The position numbers were made by a program, and so were the translations under genes. Of a stretch of DNA of 38,554 nt, positions 16,407 through 24,488 are shown piece by piece. The stretch is from Chloroflexota bacterium (GTDB taxonomy: Bacteria > Chloroflexota > Dormibacteria > CF-121): NCBI GenBank assembly GCA_005882775.1, contig VBDY01000139.1:1-38554 (forward strand). Reading direction: 5' to 3'. Positions within the stretch are counted from its first letter, which is position 1. Every line of letters begins with the position of its first letter. The notes under the pieces were generated by a model. It ran no database searches, was not told the origin of the DNA, and saw only the letters and a program-made list of their open reading frames with translations.

Positions 16407-17399
16407 ATGGAAATCGGCAACGGCAACGGCTCGGTGGCGGGGCTGGGTACCCGGATCGTCGAAAACGTCAGCCGGGTACTGGTGGGCAAGGAACCGGAGA
16501 TCGAGCTCTGCGTGATCGCCCTCCTCAGCCGCGGCCACATCCTGATCGAAGATGTCCCTGGCGTGGGCAAAACCATGCTGGCCAAGTCCCTGGCACGCTC
16601 CCTCGGCTGCTCCTTCGAGCGGCTCCAGTTCACCCCCGACCTGCTGCCGTCGGATGTCACCGGCGTGAACATCTACAGCCCGAACACCCAGCGCTTTGAG
16701 TTCCGCCAGGGGCCAGTGTTCACCCAGGTGCTGCTGGCCGATGAGATCAACCGCGCCACCCCAAAGACGCAGTCAGCCCTGCTGGAGGCGATGGAGGAGC
16801 GGCAGGTGACGGTGGACGGCACCACCTATCCGCTCTCGCTGCCCTTCCTGGTGCTGGCCACGCAAAACCCAATCGAGTTCGCCGGTACGTTTCCCCTGCC
16901 CGAAGCGCAGGTGGACCGTTTTATGATGCGCATCCAGCTCGGCTACCTTGACGTCGCCCACGAAGTCCAGGTGCTGGATCGCTTCCAGCGCGAGTCGCCC
17001 ATGGAACAGCTCGAGGCGGTGGCCACGGCTGAGGACATCGTGGCCGGCCACAAGGCAGTCCAGGAGGTCTACGTCGACGAGCAGCTCAAGGAGTACGTGG
17101 CCCGGCTCACCCACCGGACCCGCAGCCACGCGGATATCGGCCTGGGAGCCAGCTCACGTGGCTCACTCGGCCTGTTCCGCACGGCCCAGGCCAGGGCCGC
17201 CCTCGACGGGCGCGACTACGTCACCCCTGATGACATCAAAGCCCTCGCACTCCCCATCCTCGCCCACCGGCTGATCCTGAAACCCAATGCCGAGCTGCGA
17301 GGTCTGACAGCGTCGAAGATCATGGGTCAGATCCTGGAGAGCGAGCCCGTGCCGCCGCCCACCCTGGTATCGCGGTTCGGGCGCCGGGCCGCAGGCTAG
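16407..17399 (+). CDS. MoxR-family AAA+ ATPase
   Basis: A 330 aa cytoplasmic AAA+ chaperone of the MoxR/RavA group. Walker A is EDVPGVGKTM (48-57), Walker B is VLLADEINRA (108-117), and sensor 1 is LVLATQNPIEFAGTFPLPEAQVDRFMM, the MoxR hallmark. The C-terminal lid domain ends with DIKALALPILAHRLILKPNAE. MoxR proteins are thought to assemble or activate cofactor- or VWA/DUF58-containing partners. The next two genes, DUF58 and a membrane transglutaminase, are the standard companions. ATG 16407 is preceded by AGAGG. It is the first gene of the three-gene unit. Confidence 0.94.
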   Translation: MEIGNGNGSVAGLGTRIVENVSRVLVGKEPEIELCVIALLSRGHILIEDVPGVGKTMLAKSLARSLGCSFERLQFTPDLLPSDVTGVNIYSPNTQRFEFRQGPVFTQVLLADEINRATPKTQSALLEAMEERQVTVDGTTYPLSLPFLVLATQNPIEFAGTFPLPEAQVDRFMMRIQLGYLDVAHEVQVLDRFQRESPMEQLEAVATAEDIVAGHKAVQEVYVDEQLKEYVARLTHRTRSHADIGLGASSRGSLGLFRTAQARAALDGRDYVTPDDIKALALPILAHRLILKPNAELRGLTASKIMGQILESEPVPPPTLVSRFGRRAAG

Positions 17400-17409
17400 A
17401 CCCGCTCCC

Positions 17410-18609
17410 ATGCGTATGCCCCGGCTGCCGCTGGTCACGGCCCTGGCACTTTTGCTTTTCTTCGCCTACATCACGGCCATCCCGCTTGCCTTCAAGCTCT
17501 TCTACGCCCTGGTCCTTCTGCTGGTGATGAGCTATCTGTGGAGCCGGCTGCTCAGGAACGCACTGGTGGTCAAACGCACCAGCCCGGAGGGTCAGTTCCA
17601 GGTGGGCGACGAGTTCGAGGAGCGGTTCCTGGTCGAGAACCGCTCCTGGGTTCCCGTGCCCCTGATCGAGCTGACCGACTTTTCCAACCTGTCGGGTTAC
17701 AACCCCGGCCGTGTCTTCAGCCTCAAGGGACACAAGTCCCGCCGATGGGCCTCCAAGGGAAAGTTCAAGCAGCGCGGCCTCTTTACCTTCGGACCGGTCG
17801 AGCTTCGCTTTGGCGACCCGTTCGGCCTCTTCACCCAGACGGTCCGTTTTCCGGGGACCCAGTCCGTGGTCGTCTATCCCGTGCTGCGGCCGGTCGGGCA
17901 GCTGGAAGCCCTGGCGCCCAGTGCCTCAGGCGACGAGCAGACTCGCGGCCGGGTCCTGGACTTACCTCCCAACGCGACCACGATTCGCGAACACGTTCCC
18001 ACCGATAGCGTCAAGCGAATCCACTGGGCCTCCTCTGCCCGGCTTGGCCGTCTGATGAGTCGTAGCTTTGAAACTCGTGAGGGCGGTGACGCCTGGATCG
18101 TGCTCGATCTGCAATCGAGCGTCCACGCAGGTGAAGCCCCGGAGTCGACCCTGGAGTACGCGATGAGCCTGGCCGCCTCGATCGCCGACGCGGGGATGCG
18201 CAAGGGTGGGGCGGTAGGAGTGGTCAGCAATGATGCCAACCTGAGCCTGATCGAGGCAGCCCGGGGTGACCAGCAGCGCAACAAACTGTTCGAGTTCTTC
18301 ACCCTTGGCCAGGCCGACGGGAGCGTCTCGCTTGCCAGCCTCTTGCGCTCGCAGCGCGAGCACTGGCGTCATCGCGGAGGGCTGATTGTGGTGACGCCGT
18401 CGACGGATCCTGCCTGGGTCGAGGCGCTGCTCGATCTTGGCGTCCGCGGCCACCGGACGCTGGTCATCTACATAGATCCGCGGGGCTTCGGCAAGGACGC
18501 CCCGCCGCTCTCCCTCGCGGGTCGCTGGCGTCAGGCGCTGAACTGGTGGGTTGTTCGCGGCAGCGAGGATCTCGAGATGGCCAGGGAGCATCGGGTTGCC
18601 GCCGGTTAG
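17410..18609 (+). CDS. DUF58 membrane-anchored protein
   Basis: The 399 aa protein has two N-terminal membrane helices (VTALALLLFFAYITAIPLAF, KLFYALVLLLVMSYLWSRLL), a beta-rich extracellular-like segment (about 55-180), and the DUF58 core. The core motif is TTIREHVPTDSVKRIHWASSARLGRLMSRSFETREGGDAWIVLDL at about 196-240, followed by a VWA-like fold with ALLDLGVRGHRTLVIYID. DUF58 proteins accompany MoxR ATPases and transglutaminases in a conserved operon whose exact role is not settled; envelope assembly or stress is usually proposed. The spacing to moxR is 10 nt. The downstream start overlaps this stop by 14 nt. Confidence 0.92.
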   Translation: MRMPRLPLVTALALLLFFAYITAIPLAFKLFYALVLLLVMSYLWSRLLRNALVVKRTSPEGQFQVGDEFEERFLVENRSWVPVPLIELTDFSNLSGYNPGRVFSLKGHKSRRWASKGKFKQRGLFTFGPVELRFGDPFGLFTQTVRFPGTQSVVVYPVLRPVGQLEALAPSASGDEQTRGRVLDLPPNATTIREHVPTDSVKRIHWASSARLGRLMSRSFETREGGDAWIVLDLQSSVHAGEAPESTLEYAMSLAASIADAGMRKGGAVGVVSNDANLSLIEAARGDQQRNKLFEFFTLGQADGSVSLASLLRSQREHWRHRGGLIVVTPSTDPAWVEALLDLGVRGHRTLVIYIDPRGFGKDAPPLSLAGRWRQALNWWVVRGSEDLEMAREHRVAAG

Positions 18610-21124
18610 TCCCGGGCTGATCCTCCTGGTCGCCATCGTCCTGGTATCGGCTGCCTTTGCTCTTGGTATCTTCGGCGTCGGCTACGACGAGGGACAGCTG
18701 GCCGTGCGCCTGTCTCGGGGTGGCCGCCTGGCGGTGACCTTCGACCTGCGGGACACCTGGTTTCTCCTGCTCCTGGTGATCATCCTGGGGTGGTCGGTCG
18801 CTGCCGCTGTCGACCACTCTGCCTGGGTCCAGGGCTCGGAGAAGGTAACCCCGGCGATCGTGATCTCGAGCCTGATTGCCTGGGCGCTCGCGCTGACTCG
18901 GGTCCGGCGCGTCATCTTCTTGCTGTTGAGCATTCCTGGCATCGTCATCCCGCTGGTGCTCATCCTGTCCGATCAGCTGGGCGGTCTCGGCTCCCTGGCG
19001 GCGGTCGGCCGCTGGATCACCGCCCTGGCCGGCCGGCAACAGCTCGGAATGCTCGCCGGCCTCCTCTTCCTGATGATGGTGAGCGGCTTCTGGACGAGCT
19101 GGTGGACTTTCCGAAGGCGCAACGGCCTGGTGGCGCTGCTGCCGACCGGGACCATCCTGGCGGTCGAGATCATCAACGATCCGAATCCCGGGCTCTATCT
19201 CTTCACTGTTTTCTGGTTGGTCTGCGCCGCGGGTATCCTTCTCCGCCTCAATTTCGTCGCCCTCAAGCGGCGCTGGCGCTCCCGGCGGGTACCCCGGGCT
19301 GCCGACACGGGCTGGATCTTCGGCGAGGTCGGATTCGAGGCGACCGCCCTGCTGCTGCTGGTGGCCTTTGTCCTGCCGCCCTTGAGCACCGTCGACATCA
19401 GTACTTCGTTCCTGCCCGGCTCGATCAGCACCGACCTGTTTCATCCATTCGGCCTTGGTGTGGGAAAGCCTGGGAACGGTGCCTCCGCCTCGGTCGGCTA
19501 CAGCGAGACCGTCCGGCCGGGTGCCCAGCTCAAGGCCAGGTCGCAGGAAATCATGGTGGTTTCCGGAGGCTCAGCCCTCTATCCCTACCTGCGTGGTATC
19601 GCGCTGGGTGGTTGGGATGGTATCTCCTGGTACCAGCTCCCACCCACCGACGCCAGCCCGGTCCGGCAGCAGCCGCGATTGGAGCCCAAAGCCGACCTCC
19701 CGCGCGAGGACCTGCCGGTGGGCTCGAGCCGGGTCGAGGTGGTGCAGCAGAGCATTCGGATCCTGGTGCCGCCCGATCAGCTTGATCGGACGGTCTTCTC
19801 GGCGGGTGAGCTCACCCGGGTCGACAACCATTCGACAACGGTAAAGGGGATCATGCTCGGGGCGGCGACGGGCCCGGTGGGCGAAGGGCCCGATCCGGTC
19901 AACATCGTCGCCGGACCCCCGGTTCCGTTCGACACCGTGGATGTGGTCCGCATATTGGACACTCCGCGGGCCCCCTACGACATCAACCTCACCACGGCCG
20001 TGCCCACTGCCGACGTAAAGAGCCTGCGCAGCGCCGGCACCGATTATGCAGCCTGGGTGCAGCCATACCAGCAGCTCTACTTCCAGGGGACCGTGGCGGC
20101 GGGTTATTCGGCCGGCCGCGACCAGGAGATCGCCAGTCTGGCACGCACAATCGTCCAGGACGCGCACGCCTTGACGGTCTACGACCAGGCGAAAGCCATC
20201 GAGGCCTGGTTCCGGGATCCGAACCGCTTCAAATACACGATCTCGCCGAAGCCCGCGCGGGCCGGCGTTAGACCCCTCGACTTCTTCCTCTTCGACTCCC
20301 ACGAGGGCTACTGCCAGGACTTCTCCACGGCGATGGCGGTCATGCTTCGCTCGCTCGATATTCCGGTCCGGCAGATGAGCGGCTTCTCACAGGGTTTCTA
20401 CGACGACAAATCGCATCGCTACCTGGTCAATGCCCTGAATGCACACAGCTGGGTCGAGGTCTATTTCCCCAGGCTGGGATGGATCCCCTTCGAGCCAACC
20501 CCGGATGGCGCCAACTTACCCGTCGAGCGGCCGGCAACCCCAACGGTCACCGTTCCCCTGCCGGTAGGCTCGGGTACGGCGGCAACGCCGCGGGTCCCCA
20601 AGAACCAGGATGCCGGCAACCAGGGTTCCGGGGGCGCGGGCAGTGGCGGACTGTCAGACCTGTGGTCGCGGGCTGGCTGGGTCGCGGTCGGTCTGCTACT
20701 GCTTCTCCTGGTGGCGGCACTGCTGATGTTCCGCTGGCTGATGTCAGCCCGCGACCCACGGCGGATCTGGCGCCGGCTGCAGTTCCTGGCTGACCGCCTG
20801 CGCGTGCCGCGGCGCCCGGGCGACACACCTAAGGAGTTCGGCGCCCGGCTGGCAGACGCCGTCCCCAGCCTGGATGACGAGCTCCGCGGGGTTGCCGAGC
20901 TGTTCACGCGCGCCAATTTCCGGCGCGGAGGACTCACGCGGGCCGAGTCCGGAGAGCTCCAGCGGTCCTGGCATGTGGTCCGGCGCAGCTACCCTGGCCT
21001 CGTGGTGCGGGCCTTCCGCGAGCGGGGTGGGGGGCGGCCAGTCAGGAGAGAGGCAGCCGCAGGGTTAAAAAGTCGCGAGCCAGCACCGCGCCGTCGACCG
21101 CCTGATCCGTCCCGCGGTGCGTGA
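18596..21124 (+). CDS. TgpA-like membrane transglutaminase (transglutaminase core plus DUF4129)
   Basis: A membrane protein of about 842 aa. Roughly eight N-terminal hydrophobic segments lie within the first 280 residues. An extracellular domain carries the transglutaminase core: C573 in HEGYCQDFSTAMAVMLRSLDIPVRQMSGF, H617 in NAHSWVEVYFP, and E633 in GWIPFEPTP at the place of the usual Asp. One more helix follows (WVAVGLLLLLLVAALLMFRWLM), then a cytoplasmic DUF4129 tail (DTPKEFGARLADAVPSLDDELRGVAELFTRANF). I prefer TTG 18596, with AGGGAG 7 nt upstream, over TTG 18551 in the ORF track. It is probably involved in cell-envelope protein crosslinking or hydrolysis with its MoxR and DUF58 partners. 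Its 3' end overlaps the convergent RNase Z-like gene by 83 nt. Confidence 0.9.
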   Translation: MPPVSPGLILLVAIVLVSAAFALGIFGVGYDEGQLAVRLSRGGRLAVTFDLRDTWFLLLLVIILGWSVAAAVDHSAWVQGSEKVTPAIVISSLIAWALALTRVRRVIFLLLSIPGIVIPLVLILSDQLGGLGSLAAVGRWITALAGRQQLGMLAGLLFLMMVSGFWTSWWTFRRRNGLVALLPTGTILAVEIINDPNPGLYLFTVFWLVCAAGILLRLNFVALKRRWRSRRVPRAADTGWIFGEVGFEATALLLLVAFVLPPLSTVDISTSFLPGSISTDLFHPFGLGVGKPGNGASASVGYSETVRPGAQLKARSQEIMVVSGGSALYPYLRGIALGGWDGISWYQLPPTDASPVRQQPRLEPKADLPREDLPVGSSRVEVVQQSIRILVPPDQLDRTVFSAGELTRVDNHSTTVKGIMLGAATGPVGEGPDPVNIVAGPPVPFDTVDVVRILDTPRAPYDINLTTAVPTADVKSLRSAGTDYAAWVQPYQQLYFQGTVAAGYSAGRDQEIASLARTIVQDAHALTVYDQAKAIEAWFRDPNRFKYTISPKPARAGVRPLDFFLFDSHEGYCQDFSTAMAVMLRSLDIPVRQMSGFSQGFYDDKSHRYLVNALNAHSWVEVYFPRLGWIPFEPTPDGANLPVERPATPTVTVPLPVGSGTAATPRVPKNQDAGNQGSGGAGSGGLSDLWSRAGWVAVGLLLLLLVAALLMFRWLMSARDPRRIWRRLQFLADRLRVPRRPGDTPKEFGARLADAVPSLDDELRGVAELFTRANFRRGGLTRAESGELQRSWHVVRRSYPGLVVRAFRERGGGRPVRREAAAGLKSREPAPRRRPPDPSRGA

Positions 21125-21764
21125 GCATGAAACGCACCCCGGGGTGGGCCTTCATGAGCTGCAGTATGTCGACCCGCGACAGGTGCATCTGGCCGGGCTC
21201 GGCATAGGTCATCTCGGCGATGACGTGGTCGCACGAGCTCAATAAAGAATCGAGGTTGGGCGACACCTCCGAGTCACCTGTGTACCCCAGGCGCACCCGC
21301 TCGTTTTCGAGAACGTACCCGAGACACGGAAAGCGGGAGGTGTGGGTCATCTCAAAGGCGCGCACCCGATAGCCGGCGACCTGGAGCGAGCCCTCATGTC
21401 CCAGCTCGGTGACGGTTACCTGGAGTCGCTCCCAGGTCAGCTGGCGCATCTCGTCCCCCCAGGCCAGGTCGAGGAGCTGCACCAGGTATTCCCGGGTGCC
21501 GGCCGGGCCCACCACCAGTAGCGGGCCGCCCTGGTCGGGCAGTAGCGCGCGGCCCAGCATCAGGGAGGCGAGGCCAAACGTGTGGTCGGCGTGGAAGTGG
21601 GTGAGGAAGACGGCACGGGGGCCGGTCAGGGGCACCCCGGCGCGGGGCAGGTGAACGCACAACGGCGCACCCGCGTCCAGCAGGAGCGCCCGGTCAACCA
21701 GGATGGAGGCGTTGTACGCGCCCGCCGAGAAAGCGGTGCCCGTACCGAGAAACGTCACCTCCAC
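21042..21764 (-). CDS. Metallo-beta-lactamase fold hydrolase, RNase Z-like
   Basis: A 240 aa cytoplasmic protein of the RNase Z/ElaC-like branch of the metallo-beta-lactamase superfamily. The N-terminus VEVTFLGTGTAFS(A)GAYNASILV is the branch signature. The zinc motif is LTHFHADHTFGLASLML, with further ligand positions in FEMTHTSRFPCLGYVLE, LGYTGDSE and MLTHRGTDQ. The tRNA-binding exosite arm of true RNase Z is not obvious, so a tRNA 3' processing role is possible but not shown. GTG 21764 lies 6 nt after a minus-strand TACGGT box. The gene is divergent from selD and overlaps the transglutaminase gene tail-to-tail. Confidence 0.88.
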   Translation of the reverse strand: MEVTFLGTGTAFSAGAYNASILVDRALLLDAGAPLCVHLPRAGVPLTGPRAVFLTHFHADHTFGLASLMLGRALLPDQGGPLLVVGPAGTREYLVQLLDLAWGDEMRQLTWERLQVTVTELGHEGSLQVAGYRVRAFEMTHTSRFPCLGYVLENERVRLGYTGDSEVSPNLDSLLSSCDHVIAEMTYAEPGQMHLSRVDILQLMKAHPGVRFMLTHRGTDQAVDGAVLARDFLTLRLPLS

Positions 21765-21770
21765 CCGGAT

Positions 21771-21796
21771 ACCGTATCAAAGCTAGCTACTACTAT
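21771..21796. promoter_or_regulatory. Bidirectional leaderless promoter region, RNase Z-like / selD
   Basis: Minus strand: TACGGT (21776-21771), then 6 nt to GTG 21764. Plus strand: TACTAT (21791-21796), then 6 nt to ATG 21803. The start codons are 38 bp apart and neither has a ribosome-binding site. Confidence 0.6.
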
Positions 21797-21802
21797 CAGT
21801 CG

Positions 21803-22852
21803 ATGAGCACGGTGGAGAAAGTGCGGCTCACGCAGTGGTCGCACGGGGCCGGTTGAGCCTGCAAGATCGGTCCTGAGGACCTGGCTCAGGTTCTGAGCCG
21901 ATTGCCCGGCCGCTTGGAGAGCGCAGACGTGCTGGTTGGACTGGAGACCGGCGACGACGCCGCCGTCTACCGGTTGCGTGACGACCTTGCCCTGGTGGTC
22001 ACCACAGACTTCTTCACTCCCATCGTCGACGACGCTTACACCTTCGGCGGGATCGCGGCCGCCAACGCGCTGAGCGACATCTACGCCATGGGGGGCATAC
22101 CCTTGATGGCGCTCAACCTGGTCGCCTTTCCAGCCAAGGAGCTGCCGCTCGCGCTTCTCTCCGATATCCTGCGCGGTGGGCTCGACAAGGCGCATGAGGC
22201 CGGCATCGAGATCCTGGGCGGGCACAGCATCGACGACCACGAACCCAAATATGGTCTCGCCGCCATAGGCACGGTCCATCCGGACCGTGTCGTGCGCAAC
22301 CGCGGCGGGCAGGTTGGCGATCGCCTGGTTCTCACCAAGCCGATCGGAACCGGGATCATCAGCACGGCCATCAAGCATGGCGCCGCGCCCGCGGCAGCCG
22401 AGCGAGCCGCCGTGGAGAGCATGCTCCAGCTGAACCAGGCTGCGGCCGAGGCGATGTCCTTGAGTCCGGTCCACGCCGCGACCGATATCACCGGGTTTGG
22501 CCTGCTGGGCCACCTTCACTCGCTGGCGCTGGCGTCCGGGACCGCGGCCAGGGTGGAGGCGAAGGCTGTGCCCCGGCTGCCCGGCGTGCTGGAGCTGGCG
22601 GATGCCGGCGAGGTCCCGGGCGGGACCCGATCAAACGAGCGCTTCCTGAAAGACCGGGTGGCCTGGCCGGCCTCCCTGGGAGCCCCCTGGCGTACCGTCC
22701 TCTGTGACGCCCAGACCTCGGGTGGTCTGCTGATTGTCCTTCCCGCCGGCGAGGTTGAGCGCCTTCTGGCCGAACTCGACCGGCGCGGGGTTGCCGGCCG
22801 CCCGATCGGCGAGCTGGTCGCCGGTTCCCCGGGGTCGATCCAGGTCGTCTGA
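21803..22852 (+). CDS. selD: Selenide, water dikinase SelD, itself a selenocysteine protein (UGA at 21854-21856)
   Basis: SelD makes selenophosphate from selenide and ATP, the selenium donor for selenocysteine and selenouridine. Reading from ATG 21803 gives MSTVEKVRLTQWSHGAG, then TGA, then ACKIGPEDLAQVLSRLPGRLESADVLVGLETGDDAAVYRL. The SelD active site is G-A-G-C/U-x-C-K, so the TGA is exactly at the catalytic Cys/Sec position (residue 18), followed by the conserved Lys at 21. Downstream are DFFTPIVDDAYTFGGIAAANALSDIYAMGG, IEILGGHSIDDHEPKYGL, TKPIGTGIISTA and DITGFGLLGHL, all standard. With Sec counted the protein is 349 aa, the usual length. A TACTAT box 6 nt before the ATG supports the start. 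A hairpin starting with the UGA itself fits a bacterial SECIS. The ORF track begins at 21902 only because of the UGA. Confidence 0.95.
21854..21888 (+). promoter_or_regulatory. Predicted bacterial SECIS hairpin in selD
   Basis: The UGA begins a lower stem TGAGCC (21854-21859) pairing with GGCTCA (21883-21888). Inside it GGTCC (21869-21873) pairs with GGACC (21877-21881) around a 3-nt loop TGA. The apical loop is about 18 nt after the UGA, within the usual distance for SelB-recognised SECIS elements in bacteria. It lies inside the coding region, as in other bacterial selenoprotein genes. Confidence 0.75.
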
Positions 22853-23013
22853 GGCAGCCGCCCGGCCGCTTAAGACCTGCTGCAGTTTCGTGACCTCGCC
22901 GTTACCGCGAAGCCCGGGCGCCAATATGCCCACCATCCCACGGTGCGTATTAGTAGTTGGACATGCGGCAGACTCCTCACGTCGCGCACCGGCCAGGGAT
23001 TCACGCTTCCGGC

Positions 23014-23019
23014 CATAAT
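23014..23019 (+). promoter_or_regulatory. -10 box of the second ECF sigma gene
   Basis: CATAAT, 8 nt before GTG 23028, with no ribosome-binding site. It is the only member of the leaderless set that departs from TANNNT at its first base. The rest of 22853-23027 shows no gene; a TTGGAC hexamer at about 22955 is not correctly spaced. Confidence 0.45.
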
Positions 23020-23027
23020 GGGGCCCA

Positions 23028-23600
23028 GTGCGCGTATTCAGCCGGGCGGCCGCGGAAGATGACCGCCCGCTCATCGAGCGCGTCCGCCGTGGCGACCAGG
23101 ACGCAGCTAAAGAGCTCTACGAGCGCTACTTCGACCGCATCTACAACTATGTGTACGCTCGGCTGGGACGGGCTGAGGACGCGGAGGATCTGGCCATCGA
23201 TACCATGACCCGCAGCCTCACCCGGCTCGACCTCTTCCAGGACCAGGGCGTCGCCTTCTCATCCTGGGTCTACCGGATCGCCCACAACGCCACCATCGAC
23301 CACTACCGCAAGCAGGCAAAGGCGAGCCTGGTGCCGCTCGAGGGAGCGATCCTCCCACAGTCTGCCGATCCGTCGGAGATCGCCCTCGACCGGATCGAGA
23401 GCGAGGATCTGCGGGCGGCCGTTCGCGAGCTCACCGAGGAGCAGCAACAGGTCCTCATCCTGCGATTTTTCCAGGACCTGAGCGCGGCCCAGGCGGCGGA
23501 GATTATGGGCAAATCGATCGGAGCGGTGCAGGCGCTGCAGCATCGCGCCCTCGGTTCCCTGGAGCGCACCCTGATCTCGAGGAAGTTAAATGAGCACTGA
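23028..23600 (+). CDS. ECF RNA polymerase sigma factor
   Basis: The 190 aa sigma factor has region 2 at about 14-85 (LIERVRRGDQDAAKELYERYFDRIYNYVYARLG, DAEDLAIDTMTRSL, VAFSSWVYRIAHNATIDHYRKQ) and region 4 at about 125-180 (LTEEQQQVLILRFFQDLSAAQAAEIMGKSIGAVQALQHRALGSLERTL). It directs RNA polymerase to a specific promoter set. The start is GTG 23028, 8 nt after a CATAAT box. The next gene starts inside its last codons and encodes a DUF5667 membrane protein, the usual partner in this ECF group and a likely regulator of it. Target promoters are not visible here. Confidence 0.94.
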   Translation: MRVFSRAAAEDDRPLIERVRRGDQDAAKELYERYFDRIYNYVYARLGRAEDAEDLAIDTMTRSLTRLDLFQDQGVAFSSWVYRIAHNATIDHYRKQAKASLVPLEGAILPQSADPSEIALDRIESEDLRAAVRELTEEQQQVLILRFFQDLSAAQAAEIMGKSIGAVQALQHRALGSLERTLISRKLNEH

Positions 23601-24297
23601 GCTTCAGCGCCTGGAACGGCTGGCGGAGCGGCTGCGGTCGCTCGAGCCGGCGCTTCCCAGCCCGCAGGCGCGGATCCGCGGCCTGAACCTCGCCCTGGCT
23701 GCGGTCGGGACTCCGCAAGCGGCGCGGCGGCAGCGCTCGGCCGGCCGATTCCTGCTCGCCCTGGCCGCGGCCGGCGCGGTCCTGATTGTGGGGACGGTCG
23801 CCGCGTCGGCCGACGCACTCCCGGACTCTCCGCTGTACCCGGTGAAGGGACTCGTTGAGAACGCCCGAGGCCTGCTTCTGTTCAGCCCGGCGGACCGCGT
23901 CAACTACCACCTCGAGCTGGCCGGCACCCGCCTGCGGGAGGCAGAGGCCATGTTCGGTCGCCACCGCGATGATCTCGCCGAGCAGGCGCTGGCCGGGCTT
24001 GCCGTTGAGATCAAGGATGCCGGCACGGACATCAACTCCCTCAGTGCGAGTGATCTCCAGGCCGCCACCCAGGAAGAGGGTCGGCTGGAGGAGGCCATCC
24101 AGTCGCACGATGCCCAGCTCGCTGGGCTGCAGGGCAATGTGACCAACCCCCAGGCGTTGAGCGCGATCCAGACAGCCCGAGACCGGGTGCAGCAGACGCT
24201 CAGCCAGACGCGCTCCACCGTCAACTCGAAGGGCAACCCCAGCAACTCCGGCGGCCGCGCCAAGGGCAGCGGCCACCCAAGCCCGAGCGCCAGCTGA
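23590..24297 (+). CDS. DUF5667 single-pass membrane protein, partner of the sigma factor
   Basis: The 235 aa protein has a cytoplasmic N-terminal helix-rich part of about 45 residues, one membrane helix at about 50-72 (FLLALAAAGAVLIVGTVAASA), and the DUF5667 core (ALPDSPLYPVKGLVENARGLLLFSPADRVNYHLELAGTRLREAEAMF). A helical extracellular region and a low-complexity Ser/Gly/Lys tail follow. DUF5667 proteins are commonly encoded beside ECF sigma factors. Whether this one acts as an anti-sigma factor is inference, since no zinc-binding anti-sigma domain is visible. ATG 23590 overlaps the sigma gene by 11 nt and has GAGGAAG just upstream, so the two are translationally coupled. Confidence 0.84.
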   Translation: MSTELQRLERLAERLRSLEPALPSPQARIRGLNLALAAVGTPQAARRQRSAGRFLLALAAAGAVLIVGTVAASADALPDSPLYPVKGLVENARGLLLFSPADRVNYHLELAGTRLREAEAMFGRHRDDLAEQALAGLAVEIKDAGTDINSLSASDLQAATQEEGRLEEAIQSHDAQLAGLQGNVTNPQALSAIQTARDRVQQTLSQTRSTVNSKGNPSNSGGRAKGSGHPSPSAS

Positions 24298-24318
24298 GCC
24301 GGCGAGGCGCAATCCAGA

Positions 24319-24466
24319 ACGCCTCTCTTGCGCGCGTCACGCCTCTATTGCGCGCGTTACGACGCGCGCTTTGGGCCGGCGGCCCGGCTCGGGCCTGATC
24401 GGCCCTCACCTCCGGCGCGCTTTGGGCCGGCGGGCACGGCTCGGCCCTAAATCGAGCCTCGCCTCC
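24319..24466. repeat. GC-rich intergenic repeat, tandemly duplicated copy upstream of lspA
   Basis: It contains two copies of ACGCCTCT(C/A)TTGCGCGCGT (24319-24338 and 24339-24358), then two copies of an approximately 50-bp unit beginning GCGCGCTTTGGGCCGGCGG and ending CCTC(A/G)CCTCC (24364-24413 and 24415-24466). A single-copy version lies at 25525-25601. Each unit can fold: GCGCGC around a short loop, and GGGCCG with CGGCCC. It fills nearly the whole gap between the DUF5667 gene and lspA and ends 9 nt before the lspA -10 box. Confidence 0.8.
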
Positions 24467-24475
24467 CGCCCCCGG

Positions 24476-24481
24476 TACGAT
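24476..24481 (+). promoter_or_regulatory. -10 box of lspA
   Basis: TACGAT, 7 nt before ATG 24489, with no ribosome-binding site. It overlaps the ATG at 24480 used by the ORF track, so the start at 24489 is preferred. Confidence 0.6.
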
Positions 24482-24488
24482 GGCCGGG

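Noticed and set aside
18464-19444. Minus-strand ORF of 326 aa
   Set aside because: It is a shadow of the DUF58 and transglutaminase genes, rich in Gln, Asp and Arg with no recognisable domain.
21854-21856. Stop codon disrupting the start of selD, suggesting a pseudogene or a later start
   Set aside because: The codons on both sides of the TGA are conserved SelD sequence, it falls at the Cys/Sec site, and a SECIS-like hairpin follows. Sec insertion explains it better.
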